Shown here: positions 1 to 9,386 of the stretch, piece by piece
How the letters are laid out: each line of letters opens with the position of its first letter
How positions within the stretch are numbered: the first letter of the stretch is position 1
Assembly: GCA_021018995.1 (NCBI GenBank)
Contig: CM037588.1
Coordinates: 140,737,725 to 140,801,724, forward strand
Direction of reading: 5' to 3'
Source of the DNA: Chloranthus sessilifolius
Taxonomy: Eukaryota; Streptophyta; Magnoliopsida; Chloranthales; Chloranthaceae
Length of the DNA: 64,000 bases
The notes under the pieces: model-generated
What the model was told of the DNA's origin: nothing
The model's input: only the letters and a program-made list of their open reading frames with translations
The model's database searches: none
Translations under genes and position numbers: made by a program

Positions 1-2037
1 GATAAAAGCACCTTAAATAACGGAAGATAAAATTTCTTTAAAACATTAATTAATCTAAATAAAACTCATGATAATGTTCTTATTCCAATAACAAGTCTAA
101 CATAATTAAAGCTTAAACAGTTTAGATAAAATACTAACTAATCAATGTCCCATTTATTTAAAATTATCAATAACAAGAAAGGAAAATAGCTAATTAGGCC
201 GCGAAGCCATCAACGCCATTCAGTCCAGTTTCTTGAGCACCACGTGCCGTCTCATCGCCATAGACCCATACATTGTCATTGGCAACACCTGTCTCATCTG
301 GTCACCCACATAAATAAGGGGTGTAAGTTTACACTTGTATGGACCAGACATGCAATCCATTGAAGCATAAAATGAACTGAACGTAAGTTTACACTTGCAT
401 GTGGCATGTGGCATGTATAATCTCACTAAGCTAAAATGAACTGAACGTAACATATATATTAATATTACATGAATGCATCATATCTTTTAATTTCATCTTT
501 CTTGTCATTTAATGCACGTTAGACTCCGTCCCGCTCAAGACGTTGGGTCTTAATCATGCTTATCACTTGTTAGTTAGACTCCGTCATGCTCGAGATGTTG
601 GGTCTAATGAATCATGTTATTTATTGCATGTCAAACTCCGTCCCGCTCAAGACGTTGGGTTGAATCATGCTCATCATACTCTTGTTCAGTTAGACTCCAT
701 CTTACACAAGATGTTGGGTCTAATACCTTCTTAGACTCCATCAGGTACAAGATGTTGGGTCTAATGCTCATTAATCATGGCTTGACATTTCATCGTATTT
801 TACGTATCTTGATTGTGAATTATATAGATCATCATGGGACATATAAAGTGCATGAGAGTGATATCATACTACATATGCATTTAAGTGCATTTAATTATGG
901 TACGTAAATATCAAAGTGTACACAATCATGGTGCATAAATATTACAGTACATATCATACGATCATGGTGCATAAAACAGCCCAAGAATTCTGAAAATAAT
1001 ATCAAAATACTGTAACTTTGGGTCATCGGGAACTTAGTGCTACTTACAGCTCAATTTGGACCTTCAAGACGTCAGATTCAGAAACTAGCTAAAACACAAA
1101 CGTTGTAGAGCTTGTCGTCAGGTTTCCAACGCCATAAGAATCGCCTCAATCCGAATTCTGGATAAAACGTTATAGCTAAAATACCGAGGCAGTATCTGAT
1201 GCAAAGTTTGGCAGGAATTCACGGAAATTGCTTTTAGGTGTCATTCGATTGATTTCAATCCGTGAGCACGCCTCAAAATACATCAAATCACATGGTGAAA
1301 TTTAATCGGACTTCTTTTTAACTCAACATCATTAACATTAAAAATCTATTAATCATAGCATGCATTCATTTAATCATTCCATCATTATCTATGAAATAAA
1401 ATCACTAATTTATATAAAAATCTATTAATAAAAAAATAATATTTTAAGATCAATGGAAAGCATGATTTCTCCATACCTAGATCGATCGTATCACCACGAT
1501 TAGATTCAGATCCTAATAATGATGATGATTTTAGAAGAAGGTGAAGGCCGCTTGAGAATATACGCCAATGTCTCACCGCACTTCTAAAAGAAGGGCTCTA
1601 GGAAGATAGATCTAGAATTTCTTCTCTAAGGTCTCTAGGGTCTCTGACGGCTCTATTCTTAAGGACTCTAAATGAGCTTATAATTTAGGATTCTCCGTAA
1701 GACACTTATTTATTACACTTTAGAGATTATCCAGTGTTAAGCCAACACAATAAGAAAGAGTGTATAGGCTTTTATCTCAAAGTCTAAAATAGAGGTTTAA
1801 AGCACACATAACAAGGTTTGATCCCTAGACCTCTTATCTAGAATTTAAAGCCTTTAACCAATAGGCTACCACATAACTTGTGTTCATTAATGACGAAAAT
1901 AAATATAAAAGCTTGAAAAACCAAAACATGCATTTTTAGATAAAACGTTTTGAAAACTCAAGGTATGCAGGGAATATGGTATTAAACACATACACATATT
2001 TTAGGTGTATCAAAGGTATAAAATTCAGATCATGACA
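1..2037. repeat. Repeat-rich non-coding stretch, probable LTR fragment
   Basis: No convincing gene. Read on the minus strand, about 1000-1250 resembles the inner part of the long LTR at 6912-9381: both have a stretch around 'TTTTAGC(C/T)ATAAC' followed by a sequence close to 'GCGATTCTTA(A/T)GGC' (minus-strand match at 1130-1180, plus-strand match at 8210-8260). Together with the tandem repeats at 519-765 this suggests an LTR of the same broad chromovirus group in minus orientation, cut by the window edge. The exact ends cannot be seen. The short open frames here have no recognisable domain and are treated as chance. AT-rich sequence with low-level direct repeats fills 1250-2037. Confidence 0.35.
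519..765. repeat. Five copies of a 35-bp repeat with variable spacers
   Basis: Copies lie at 519-554, 574-608, 631-665, 690-724 and 731-765. Each starts TTAGACTCC (TCAAACTCC in the third) and ends near TTGGGTCTAAT. Start-to-start distances are 55, 57, 59 and 41 bp, so the unit is conserved while the spacers vary. The conserved part contains GCTCAAGA(C/T)GTTGG or a decayed form. Similar spaced repeats occur in the solo LTR at 32712-35581 (copies of a CCCGCTAACTCGGG dyad). They are probably LTR-internal repeats; function unknown. Confidence 0.7.
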
Positions 2038-2433
2038 GTTTTCAAGAGAGAACTGGTGAGAATACTTTGAGAGAAAAGTATTGAAGAAAAGCTTGGGGAT
2101 TGAAGATCCGATAGAAGACGTTCTTGTGTCGGAATCGTGATTATATTCTGGCAGATCTCTTCTCTGTTTTTGAAGGACTGCGTCCTTGGTTTAACAACGG
2201 GTTTGTTGTTGAAGATCGTGTTAGATCTTGATTGAGTTTACACTAGAGAGAAGAGAGTGTGTGTGTTGTCAGCGTTCATAAAATAGTGCATATCCTCCCA
2301 TGGACGTAGCCCTTGATTAGGTGAACCACGTAAATCTTTCTGTTGTTTGTGTGATGATTTTATTACCAGAATCGTCTTATTTTTCCACATTCATCGCTAT
2401 AGGGAGTTCGTCGAGTGGGTAGAATTCCTAACG
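2038..2433 (+). repeat. 5' LTR remnant of Copia-A (U3 missing)
   Basis: Matches 5303-5700 almost base for base, starting at TTTTCAAGAGAGAA and ending ATTCCTAACG. The upstream ~300 bp of the 3' LTR, which hold the CAATCGATTG dyads, have no counterpart before 2038. The promoter part of this LTR has therefore been lost. Confidence 0.85.
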
Positions 2434-2435
2434 AG

Positions 2436-2466
2436 TGATATCAGAGCTAACAAGTAGTATCAAAGC
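2436..2466 (+). other. tRNA-iMet primer binding site, two PBS-like copies
   Basis: TGATATCAGAGC (2436-2447) directly follows the expected LTR end and differs by one base from TGGTATCAGAGC, the usual plant Copia PBS for initiator tRNA-Met. A second, weaker copy TAGTATCAAAGC lies at 2455-2466. The same pair, with TGGTATCA in the second copy, also follows the 3' LTR (5703-5729). Confidence 0.7.
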
Positions 2467-2481
2467 CAAGTTTACACTATA

Positions 2482-3057
2482 ATGGCGATGAAGATCTCGA
2501 ATGCATGATTCGAGGTGGAGAAGTTTTATGGGAAGAATAACTTCGCTTTGTGGCAAGTTAAGGTCACAGATCTCCTTATCCAACAAGGCATTGATGATGC
2601 TCTACTTGGTAAGGAGATGGAGAAGAAGGCAGAGATGTCCGATAAAGAGTGGAACTCTATTGATAAGAGGGCCATAAGCACTATCCGATAGTGTTTGTCT
2701 GATGAAGTCCTTTACAACGTTCTTCACGAAAAGACAACCGTCGATCTGTGGAAGAAGATGAAATCTCTCTATATGATAGAGTCATTGTCTAACAGACTCT
2801 TCATGAAGAAGCAACTCTACACCCTTCGTATGAAGGCTAGTACGCGTACTCATGACCATTTGAATTCGTTTAATAAAATAGTTAGTGAACTATTGAGCAT
2901 TGAGCTGAAACTTGAAAAAGAAGATCTAGCACTTCTCTTGCTCACCTCATTGTCAATATCTTATGAGCACCTTGTTACCACATTAATTTATGGTAAAGAT
3001 ACTATTGTCATTGAAGAAGTGGCTGCTACACTTCTTTCCAACAAATTGAGAAAATAG
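2482..3057 (+). pseudogene. Copia-A gag (decayed)
   Basis: Copia-type gag (UBN2 family), the capsid protein that packages element RNA. The frame starts at the ATG at 2482 (MAMKVSNA) and runs with stops at about 2506 and 2689. The longest open part is 2695-3057 and contains motifs usual for TNT1-type gag: LWKKMKSLYM, FMKKQLYTLRM, LLLLTSL and LIYGKDTI. It is co-linear with Copia-B gag at 42773-43363. The first stop (CGA to TGA) looks like decay of a CpG site. The product would be truncated. Confidence 0.85.
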
Positions 3058-3087
3058 CCTGAATCTAACTCTTAAGGGATTAGTCTC

Positions 3088-3498
3088 TTGAGCGAAAGGG
3101 GTCGAAACCATGATCGCAAAAGAGACAATTCCAGAGGAAACAATAAATCAACGAGAAGAAACAACAGGTCCAAATCTAGGGGTGACAGAAAGGATATTAT
3201 CTATTACTTCTGTAAGCAATCTGGACATATTCGCAAATATTGTAAGCAGAGATTGAATAATAATAAGGGTGATGAAGGGACTTCGCAACAAGCTAGTGTT
3301 GCTAAGTCAGATTCCGGTGGAGACCTATTGTGTGCATTATTAAGCTCTAGTCACTTTGATGGTAGGTGGATCCTAGATTCAAGGGCATTGTATCACATGT
3401 GTTCGTATAAGAATTGGTTTGACCAGTATAAGGCAGCCAATGGTAGGACAATTTTGATGGGGAATGGCATGTATGTAAAGCAGTGGGTATCGGTTTGA
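3088..3498 (+). pseudogene. Copia-A nucleocapsid and protease region
   Basis: A basic stretch rich in Arg, Asn and Lys precedes a zinc-knuckle-like YFCKQSGHIRKYCKQR (C-x2-S-x4-H-x4-C pattern with the second Cys lost), which would bind RNA. Next comes the aspartic protease entry, WILDSRALYHMC. In Copia-B the matching site reads DSGAS, so the catalytic D-S-G has become D-S-R here and the protease is very likely dead. The frame breaks near 3495. Confidence 0.8.
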
Positions 3499-3699
3499 TC
3501 AAAATTAAGATGTTTGATGGTTGTGTTCGCACTCTTACTGAGGTCAGCAGGCATGTGCCTGATCTGAAAAAAAAATCTGATTTCGTTGGGGGCATTGGAT
3601 GAGATAAGATGTCGAGTCATCCTAGAATCCGATAAACTAAAGGTTACACATGGTGCAATGACTGATGAAAGGTAAAAAGATAGGGAATCTGCATACTTT

Positions 3700-4663
3700 A
3701 GTAGGCAACACAATCAGCGGCAGTGGTATTGCAACTACAAAAGATTCTAAGGATTTCTTAGATTTGTGGCACAAGAGGCTTGGTCATATGAGTGAACGTG
3801 CATTAACGGAGCTCATAAAGAATAAGGCGATTTCATAAATTCAAAGTTGTAAACTGAATTTTTGTGAAGATTGTATCTTTGGGAAGCAGAAGAAAGTCAG
3901 TTTCTCCACTGAAAAATATACTTCGAAGGGGCTGATTGATTAGATATATTCAGATATATGGAGACCGGGTAAAGTCACTTTAATAGGTGGAGCCAACTAT
4001 TTTATGTCATTTATAGATGACTACTCAAAAAAAGTTTGGGTGTATCTGATTAAAAATAAATCGGATGTGTTTCAGAAATTTAGGCAGTGGCAGAGTATGA
4101 TTGAAAAGTAGACAGACAGAAATGTGGAGATTCTCAGATCAGATAATGGTGGAAAATATTTATCATCAGAGTGTAAAGCTTACTCTGAAAATCAAGGGAT
4201 TGTTAGGCACTTAATAGTTCCTGAAAATCCTCAGCAAAATGGTGTAAGTGAGAGGATGAACAGAACACTATTAGAAAAAGCACGGTGTATGTTGAACCAT
4301 TCCGGCTTGAGTCATGGGTTCTGAGCAGAGGCTGTGAACACAGCATGTTACTTGGTCAACCGGCCGCCTTCACCAGCATTGAACTCGAAAACTGCAGATG
4401 AGGTTTGGTATGGAAGACACAGGAGTTACTCTCACTTGAGGGTGTTTGGATGTGCGGCTTATGCATTACTTCAGGGAAGTGAATTATCCAAATTAGATTC
4501 AAAATCTAAAAAGTATGCCTCGATTGACTATGGCGAAAGAGCCAAGGGTTATCATTTGTGGGATACACATGCTCATAAAGTGATAGTTGAAAGAGATGTT
4601 ACTTTCAACAAAGATGAGTTTCCAATGAAAAAGGCAGAAGACAAAACCTCAGTCATCTGGTGA
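3700..4663 (+). pseudogene. Copia-A integrase (decayed)
   Basis: GAG-pre-integrase region (LWHKRLGHMSERAL at about 3763) with a zinc-binding FCEDCIFGKQ, then the retroviral integrase core. The catalytic D-D-E residues are visible in SDIWRPG (about 3953), LRSDNGGKY (about 4135) and NGVSERMNRT (about 4240). The C-terminal part includes VFGCAAYALLQGS and VIVERDVTFNKDEF. In-frame stops at about 3837, 3942, 4111 and 4322 interrupt it. After 4663 the frame is lost and the RT and RNase H domains are missing. Confidence 0.88.
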
Positions 4664-5001
4664 ACCTAAAGTATAAGTTGATGTTGAGAGGCATAAGCAA
4701 GATGAGAAAGATAATAAAGACTCTGTGATAGAGCATGATGGCACAATTTCTCAAGACTTGCAGTCGCAGGTACCGGTTCAGACTACTTGAGAAGATCAGT
4801 GATGATGAAGAAATGCCTGAAAAATTTAAGGATATGGCCCGATTAACACTTGCACATATCTAAGAGAATGCAGTGAACATGTTAATCAACCCAGTTACAA
4901 AGAAGAAGTTTGGGCATTGCCTAAACTTGATTAACATTTGTAGAAAATATTGATGCCCGTTGGGGCGGTGACGTGGTTGGGGATGAAACCTTGGTGGAGA
5001 T

Positions 5002-5700
5002 TATTGAATAAGGTTTAATCCCAACCACAGGTGTCAATCGATTGAGTTTGGAAAAATCAATCGATTGAGTTTAAGAAGTCAATCAATTGACTTCTAGGCG
5101 GATCCAGATCTGCAGGTTTGAATTTTGGCTATTTTAAAAGATTGCCTTAGCCGAAATTTCCTAATGTGTTCTTAGGAGCCATTTTTGGAAGAGTTTTGAA
5201 TACTTGCAAAGTTTAGAAGATTTGTGAGTTATGTTTCCAAAAGAGTTTAGTGCCTATTTGCAGAAAGTTTCTCTGGGGGTTCTAGGCAATTGTTTTGAGA
5301 AAGTTTTCAAGAGAGAAAACTGGTGAGAATACTTTGAGAGAAAAGTATTAAAGAAAAGCTTGGGGATTGAAGATCCGATCGAAGCCATTCTTGTGTCGGA
5401 ATCGTGATTATATTCCGACAGATCTCTTCTTTGTTTTTGAAGGACTGTGTCCTTGGTTTAACAACGGGTTTATTGTTGAAGATCGTGCTAGATATTGATT
5501 GAGTTTGTACTAGAAAGAAGAGAGTGTGTGCGTTATAAACATTCATAAAATAGTGCATATACTCCCGTGGACGTAGCCCTCGATTGGGTGAATCACGTAA
5601 ATCTTTGTGTTGTGTGTGTGATTATTTCATTGCATGAATCTTCTTATTTTTTCGCATTCATCGTGATAGAGAGTTCGTAAAATGGGTAGAACTCCTAACG
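5002..5700 (+). repeat. 3' LTR of Copia-A
   Basis: Begins just after the polypurine tract GGTGGAGA (4993-5000) and ends ATTCCTAACG-like, matching the 5' remnant over its last ~400 bp. The normal TG start and CA end have decayed. It carries three CAATCGATTG-type dyads near its start (5035-5089). Confidence 0.78.
5035..5089. promoter_or_regulatory. Three CAATCGATTG dyads at 22-23 bp spacing
   Basis: Dyads CAATCGATTG (5035-5044), CAATCGATTG (5058-5067) and CAATCAATTG (5080-5089) lie near the start of the LTR, with centres 23 and 22 bp apart. In Copia-B, the same family, the matching LTR position holds CGCTCGAGCG dyads instead. They are probably binding sites for a dimeric DNA-binding factor; this is inferred from symmetry, spacing and position in U3. 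Confidence 0.6.
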
Positions 5701-5733
5701 AGTGATATCAGAGCTAACAAGTGGTATCATTCG

Positions 5734-6146
5734 TAACATAGGTGTCACGATAATCATAACTATTTCGTGACAAAAATTAAAATATAAAACTACACAGTTA
5801 ATGGCATCAACTATGGTGGGAAATGAACAGTAAAACCAAATGTGATTTTACCGTTCATTTTATATGCAATTAACTCTTTTGATTGTATTGTTATATATAT
5901 ATATATATATTTTTTTTTTCATAAAATAATTGTTCTTATTGAACCGCTCCTATCCATTGCATCCGATAATGTAATTGTTGCCACGTGGCTGCAAATTAGT
6001 GTGGGACAAGGTAAGCTACCTGGTTCATAGTATCAGACTAGCTTTACCCTCTCTTTTACCAAATTCTAGATCTTTAATAATTATATAGAAAAGTTAAATT
6101 TGAAATCCTAAATTCCTTGTTGCTTTTATGAGTATATTAATAAATG
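5734..6146. other. No gene seen; AT-rich spacer with (TA)n
   Basis: AT-rich sequence with a short (TA)n run at about 5891-5910 followed by a T run. A small inverted pair GTCACGATAATC / CGTGAC lies near 5751-5783. No coding or RNA feature is supported. Confidence 0.6.
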
Positions 6147-6644
6147 GAGAAAATTTCAAATATAACCTCTGAACTTTGAATCTGATATCTCTAACACACC
6201 TAAACTATTGCTAATGTCAAACGAGCACCCGGAGATTTCATAAGTTCATTAACTAAACCCTTACCGTCAACTCCCATTAATATGCGAACGAAAAAAGCTA
6301 ACGACATGGGTCTAGTTGATGAACTTATGATTTCTTCAGGTGCTAATTTAAATGCCAACTTAGCGTTTTCTGTTCGTGTGCCGGAGTTGACATTAAGGGT
6401 TTAGTAGATGAACTTATGGAACGGGATGAGTCTAATTGATGAACTTATGATTTCTTCGGGTGCTAATTTGAATGTCAACTCGACGTTTTTCGTTCGCATA
6501 TTAACGGGAGTTGACAATAGGGGTTTAATTGATGAACTTATAAAATCTTCGGGTGCTCGTTTGACAGGAGCAATAGTTTATGTGTATTAGAGATATCGGG
6601 GTCAAAGTTCAAGTTTTGTTTTTTTTTTTTTTTTAAATTTTCCC
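6147..6644. mobile_element. MULE-type MITE with 9-bp target duplication
   Basis: About 500-bp element with long terminal inverted repeats: the left arm (from GAGAAAATTTCAAA) pairs with the right arm (inverse starting GGGAAAATTTAAA) for roughly 140 bp, including AAACTATTGC, GAGCACCCG and TTAATATGCGAACG. It is flanked by TAATAAATG at 6138-6146 and again at 6645-6653, the 9-bp duplication typical of Mutator elements. The centre holds repeated TTGATGAACTTAT segments derived from the arms. It is non-coding and non-autonomous. Its TIR differs from that of the large MULE at 50531. Confidence 0.85.
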
Positions 6645-7160
6645 TAATAAATGTGTTATATAATGTTCCAAGCACTTGCTTGTGTTTGAGACCCTTTATT
6701 TTGAAAATAATTTTCTTCTTATTTGTTCAAAATTTTTACTTTTTGAAACCCTGAGGGTGAACCTTGGGTGACCATGCCATGGGGTAATTCGAGTGCGTTC
6801 ATCCTAAATAATATTTTGCCAAACCCAAGGAGTAAAGTTATAGAAAAAATTTCTGATTCGCTAGCAGGTGGCCCTCTCAAATAAAGAAAGCCCACACATT
6901 TTAGCAGAAGATGTAACAACCCGTATTTTGCTACCATTGACTCATTGACCCTGCATGGTCGTGCAACTATTTTGACCCAAGTCAAACATTTGACCTATGT
7001 AAGGTGGTATTGAAAACCCTTGGTTATAATTAGAGTACGCGCCAAGTGCATAAAATCCCAAGTCGTACCCTATGTAGAGTGTATGCGTGTTTGTGGACGT
7101 TGCAGACGAACCCGAGCCCAATTTGCAAACTTAGGCCTCTACCCGAATACGCCAACTATG

Positions 7161-7305
7161 TGGGCCGACTGGTTGGGCCGACTATTGGGCCAACCAGTTG
7201 GGTTGACTAATTGAGCCCACTATATTGGGCTCACTAATTGGGCCGACGATTGGGCCGATTATATTGGGCCGACGATGTGGGCCAACTATTCGAGCCGACT
7301 ATAGG
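7161..7305. repeat. 13-bp array of TTGGGCCGACTA-type units
   Basis: Eleven GGGCC-type cores start at 7162, 7175, 7187, 7200, 7213, 7227, 7240, 7252, 7266, 7279 and 7292, so the period is 12-14 bp. Most units read (T)TGGGCCGAC plus an AT-rich tail. The array lies in the upstream part of the solo LTR, where other LTRs of this window carry spaced dyads. Confidence 0.8.
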
Positions 7306-8714
7306 TCTTGATTGGGTGCATGTCTGTTAAGAAATACGTCGCCATTCGAATTTTCAAACGGGATCGTTTTGGGTCCGTTTGAGCTCGTGTAAGGTTTTAG
7401 GACCAAGTTTATACACCGTGGTGGTGTGTATTCATTCAACACTGAAATTGATTGATGAGTGGTTTGGGTGTGTAAGCCCCACACCGAACCAAAAGGTCAT
7501 TTAGATAGTAGATGACACCTTGAATAGGTATGTCTGCTTCACGCGAAATTTCATTCTTTGAATAAGAACTAACACCCAAAATGGGTGTATGAGTTTTATA
7601 AGGGAATAGTCCCTTTAGCTATAAAACAAAACAAGCTTCTTTTGGAAGCTAATAGTCGGTTTCACTTCCTTGGGGCATTGGGTTTTTAGAGAGAGAAAGA
7701 GAGAGAAGATAGAAGAGATAGCACATGTGGAAGTCCGAAGCTCGGATCGGTTCTGTTGACCTACAGGGTATTGGCCTCAGGTTAGTACGTGTACCGCAGG
7801 GAGTCGTTAGATTCTGACTTCGGTGAGATTTGAGAGATTTTGAATGTGTGAATTTGACAGTCGAGAACCGACCATGTGATCGTGCCATAAGCGATCAAGA
7901 GAGTGAAGAATGATGTGTGATCAAGAGTAGAGTTGTCATGGGTTCCGTTTTGACTCAATTGCAAGAGGAATTGGCTAAATCAATTTTGAAACCCTAGCTT
8001 ATGGTGTGAACGCGTGGATCGAAAAATCGATCAATTTTGAGGTATGGAAATGGTGCTAAATTATTATTTATAGTTGAGTTAGGTTAATTTATATTTATGG
8101 GTGAAGAATTAGAAGAAATGAGCTAAGATTTGAGAGAAAATGGGTTGGAGAAGTTGAAACCCGAGTTTGGGTGAGCACGTTTTGACTGAAGTGCTGGTAC
8201 AGCTTTTGTATTTTAGCCATAACTTTTTATTCCGAACTCCGATTAATGCGATTCTTAAGGCATTAGAAAAGGGGTAACAAGATCTACAACTTTTGTGAAT
8301 TAATCATTTTGTGAATCCAAATATTTAAAGGTAAAAATTTTGGAGAAATATTACGTCAAATTCTAAGTTAGCACTAACTTGCCCATTTCCGCCTCAATTT
8401 TGAGAAAGCACTTAAATATGTCTTAGTTATTAGTAGTTAGGGTTAATCCTTAATACATCGTGTATTTGTGATGTAGATTGAGAGCAAAAAACTATCGATA
8501 GAACTTTGATTGGCTTCGTGCAACTTTGGGGTTAAGATAGGGGAAATTCACCATCTAATTACATTTTTTATTTTATTCATAGATAATGTAATGTAAAAGA
8601 ATATTTTATAACTATTTTAGAAAATATGAAAGCTTTGAAGTATGAATTTGTAATTAAAGGCATGTGTATGCTTGTTCCGTTTATATATCGAATTTTGTTC
8701 CGTTTATGTATCTG

Positions 8715-8775
8715 TTTGTGTTTTGTTCCGTATCCGTTTGTGTTTTGTTCCGTATCCGTTTGTGCTCCGTTCCGT
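8715..8775. repeat. 22-bp tandem repeat
   Basis: Two exact 22-bp units, TTTGTGTTTTG followed by TTCCGTATCCG, at 8715-8736 and 8737-8758, then a partial third copy. They are preceded by a degenerate TTCCGTTTAT version. Confidence 0.8.
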
Positions 8776-9386
8776 TTTCAAATTCGTTATTCCGCCAAGG
8801 AAGTTGAATTGAGAACTCTTTGAATCTGAAAAAACGAGTGGCGGAGAGGAGTTTAGTCTCCGAAAAGGGGTTGAGTCCCCAGGGTTTTTACTCTGTTCCC
8901 ACTTATGGGATGCTTTGTTCCCGCTTATAGGATGCTTTGGCCCCTCGTTGATTTTGTGACCTGATATGTTTTGTTCCCCGCATACGGGATGACTATGTGA
9001 TTGTAATATGGTTATACTTTATGTGCAAAGAGGGGTTGAGTCCTCGAGGTTTTTACCTTGTTCCCGCAATGGGATGCTTTGATTTTCGGATATGTATGTT
9101 CTATTCCTTGATACGTTCTGGTTCTCGTATGCTTCAATTTGATGATATGTTACTTCGTTTCATTATATTTTCATCAGATATGTCTCCGTTTCTAACATGT
9201 TTATGTTTTGATATATTTTGCTTATTATTTGCTTATGTTTCCAGCTATAGTTTGTTCTGGTCTATGTTCGTCTCCGATATGCTCTGATATCAACTGTGAC
9301 AGCCTAAGTTTTCCTATTAAGTTGCTTTGACAAAAAAATTTATCTCAGGAATTTCGGGTTGGGAAAATTCAGATTGTCACAAAAGA

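Larger units (their letters stand above)
2038..5733 (+). mobile_element. Copia-A: decayed Ty1-copia element, TNT1/Tork type
   Basis: Two related long terminal sequences (2038-2433 and about 5002-5700) flank gag, nucleocapsid, protease and integrase remnants in plus orientation. The order PR-INT and the protein sequences place it in Ty1-copia, and it is closely related to Copia-B at 42020-49745. The 5' LTR lacks its first ~300 bp. Reverse transcriptase and RNase H are deleted: sequence matching the integrase tail of Copia-B stops near 4860 and resumes at about 4870 with the last RNase H codons and the polypurine tract. Many in-frame stops make it non-autonomous. No target duplication is recoverable because the 5' end is truncated. 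Confidence 0.88.
6912..9381 (+). mobile_element. Probable solo LTR of a chromovirus-like element
   Basis: Starts TGTAACAACCC and ends GATTGTCACA, the same type of ends as the other long LTRs in the window (32712-35581; on the minus strand 44018-46153 and the chromovirus LTRs). Flanks are GAAGA (6907-6911) and AAAGA (9382-9386), a 5-bp duplication with one change. Internally it has a 13-bp array (7161-7297), a TATA-like TATAAAAC at about 7620, 22-bp tandem repeats (8715-8775) and repeats of GGGATGCTTTG (8908-9070). No internal retroelement domain is present. The sequence at 9287-9307 looks like a reverse PBS plus LTR start, so a rearranged end is possible. Confidence 0.6.

Noticed and set aside
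1812..1880. tRNA gene (B-box-like GGTTTGATCCC)
   Set aside because: No A box, anticodon arm or acceptor stem can be built around it; it looks like a common plant repeat.
8626..9287. Two plus-strand frames of 65 and 96 codons rich in Phe, Cys and Tyr
   Set aside because: They follow LTR tandem repeats (TTGTTCCGTATCCG, GGGATGC) and have no domain.
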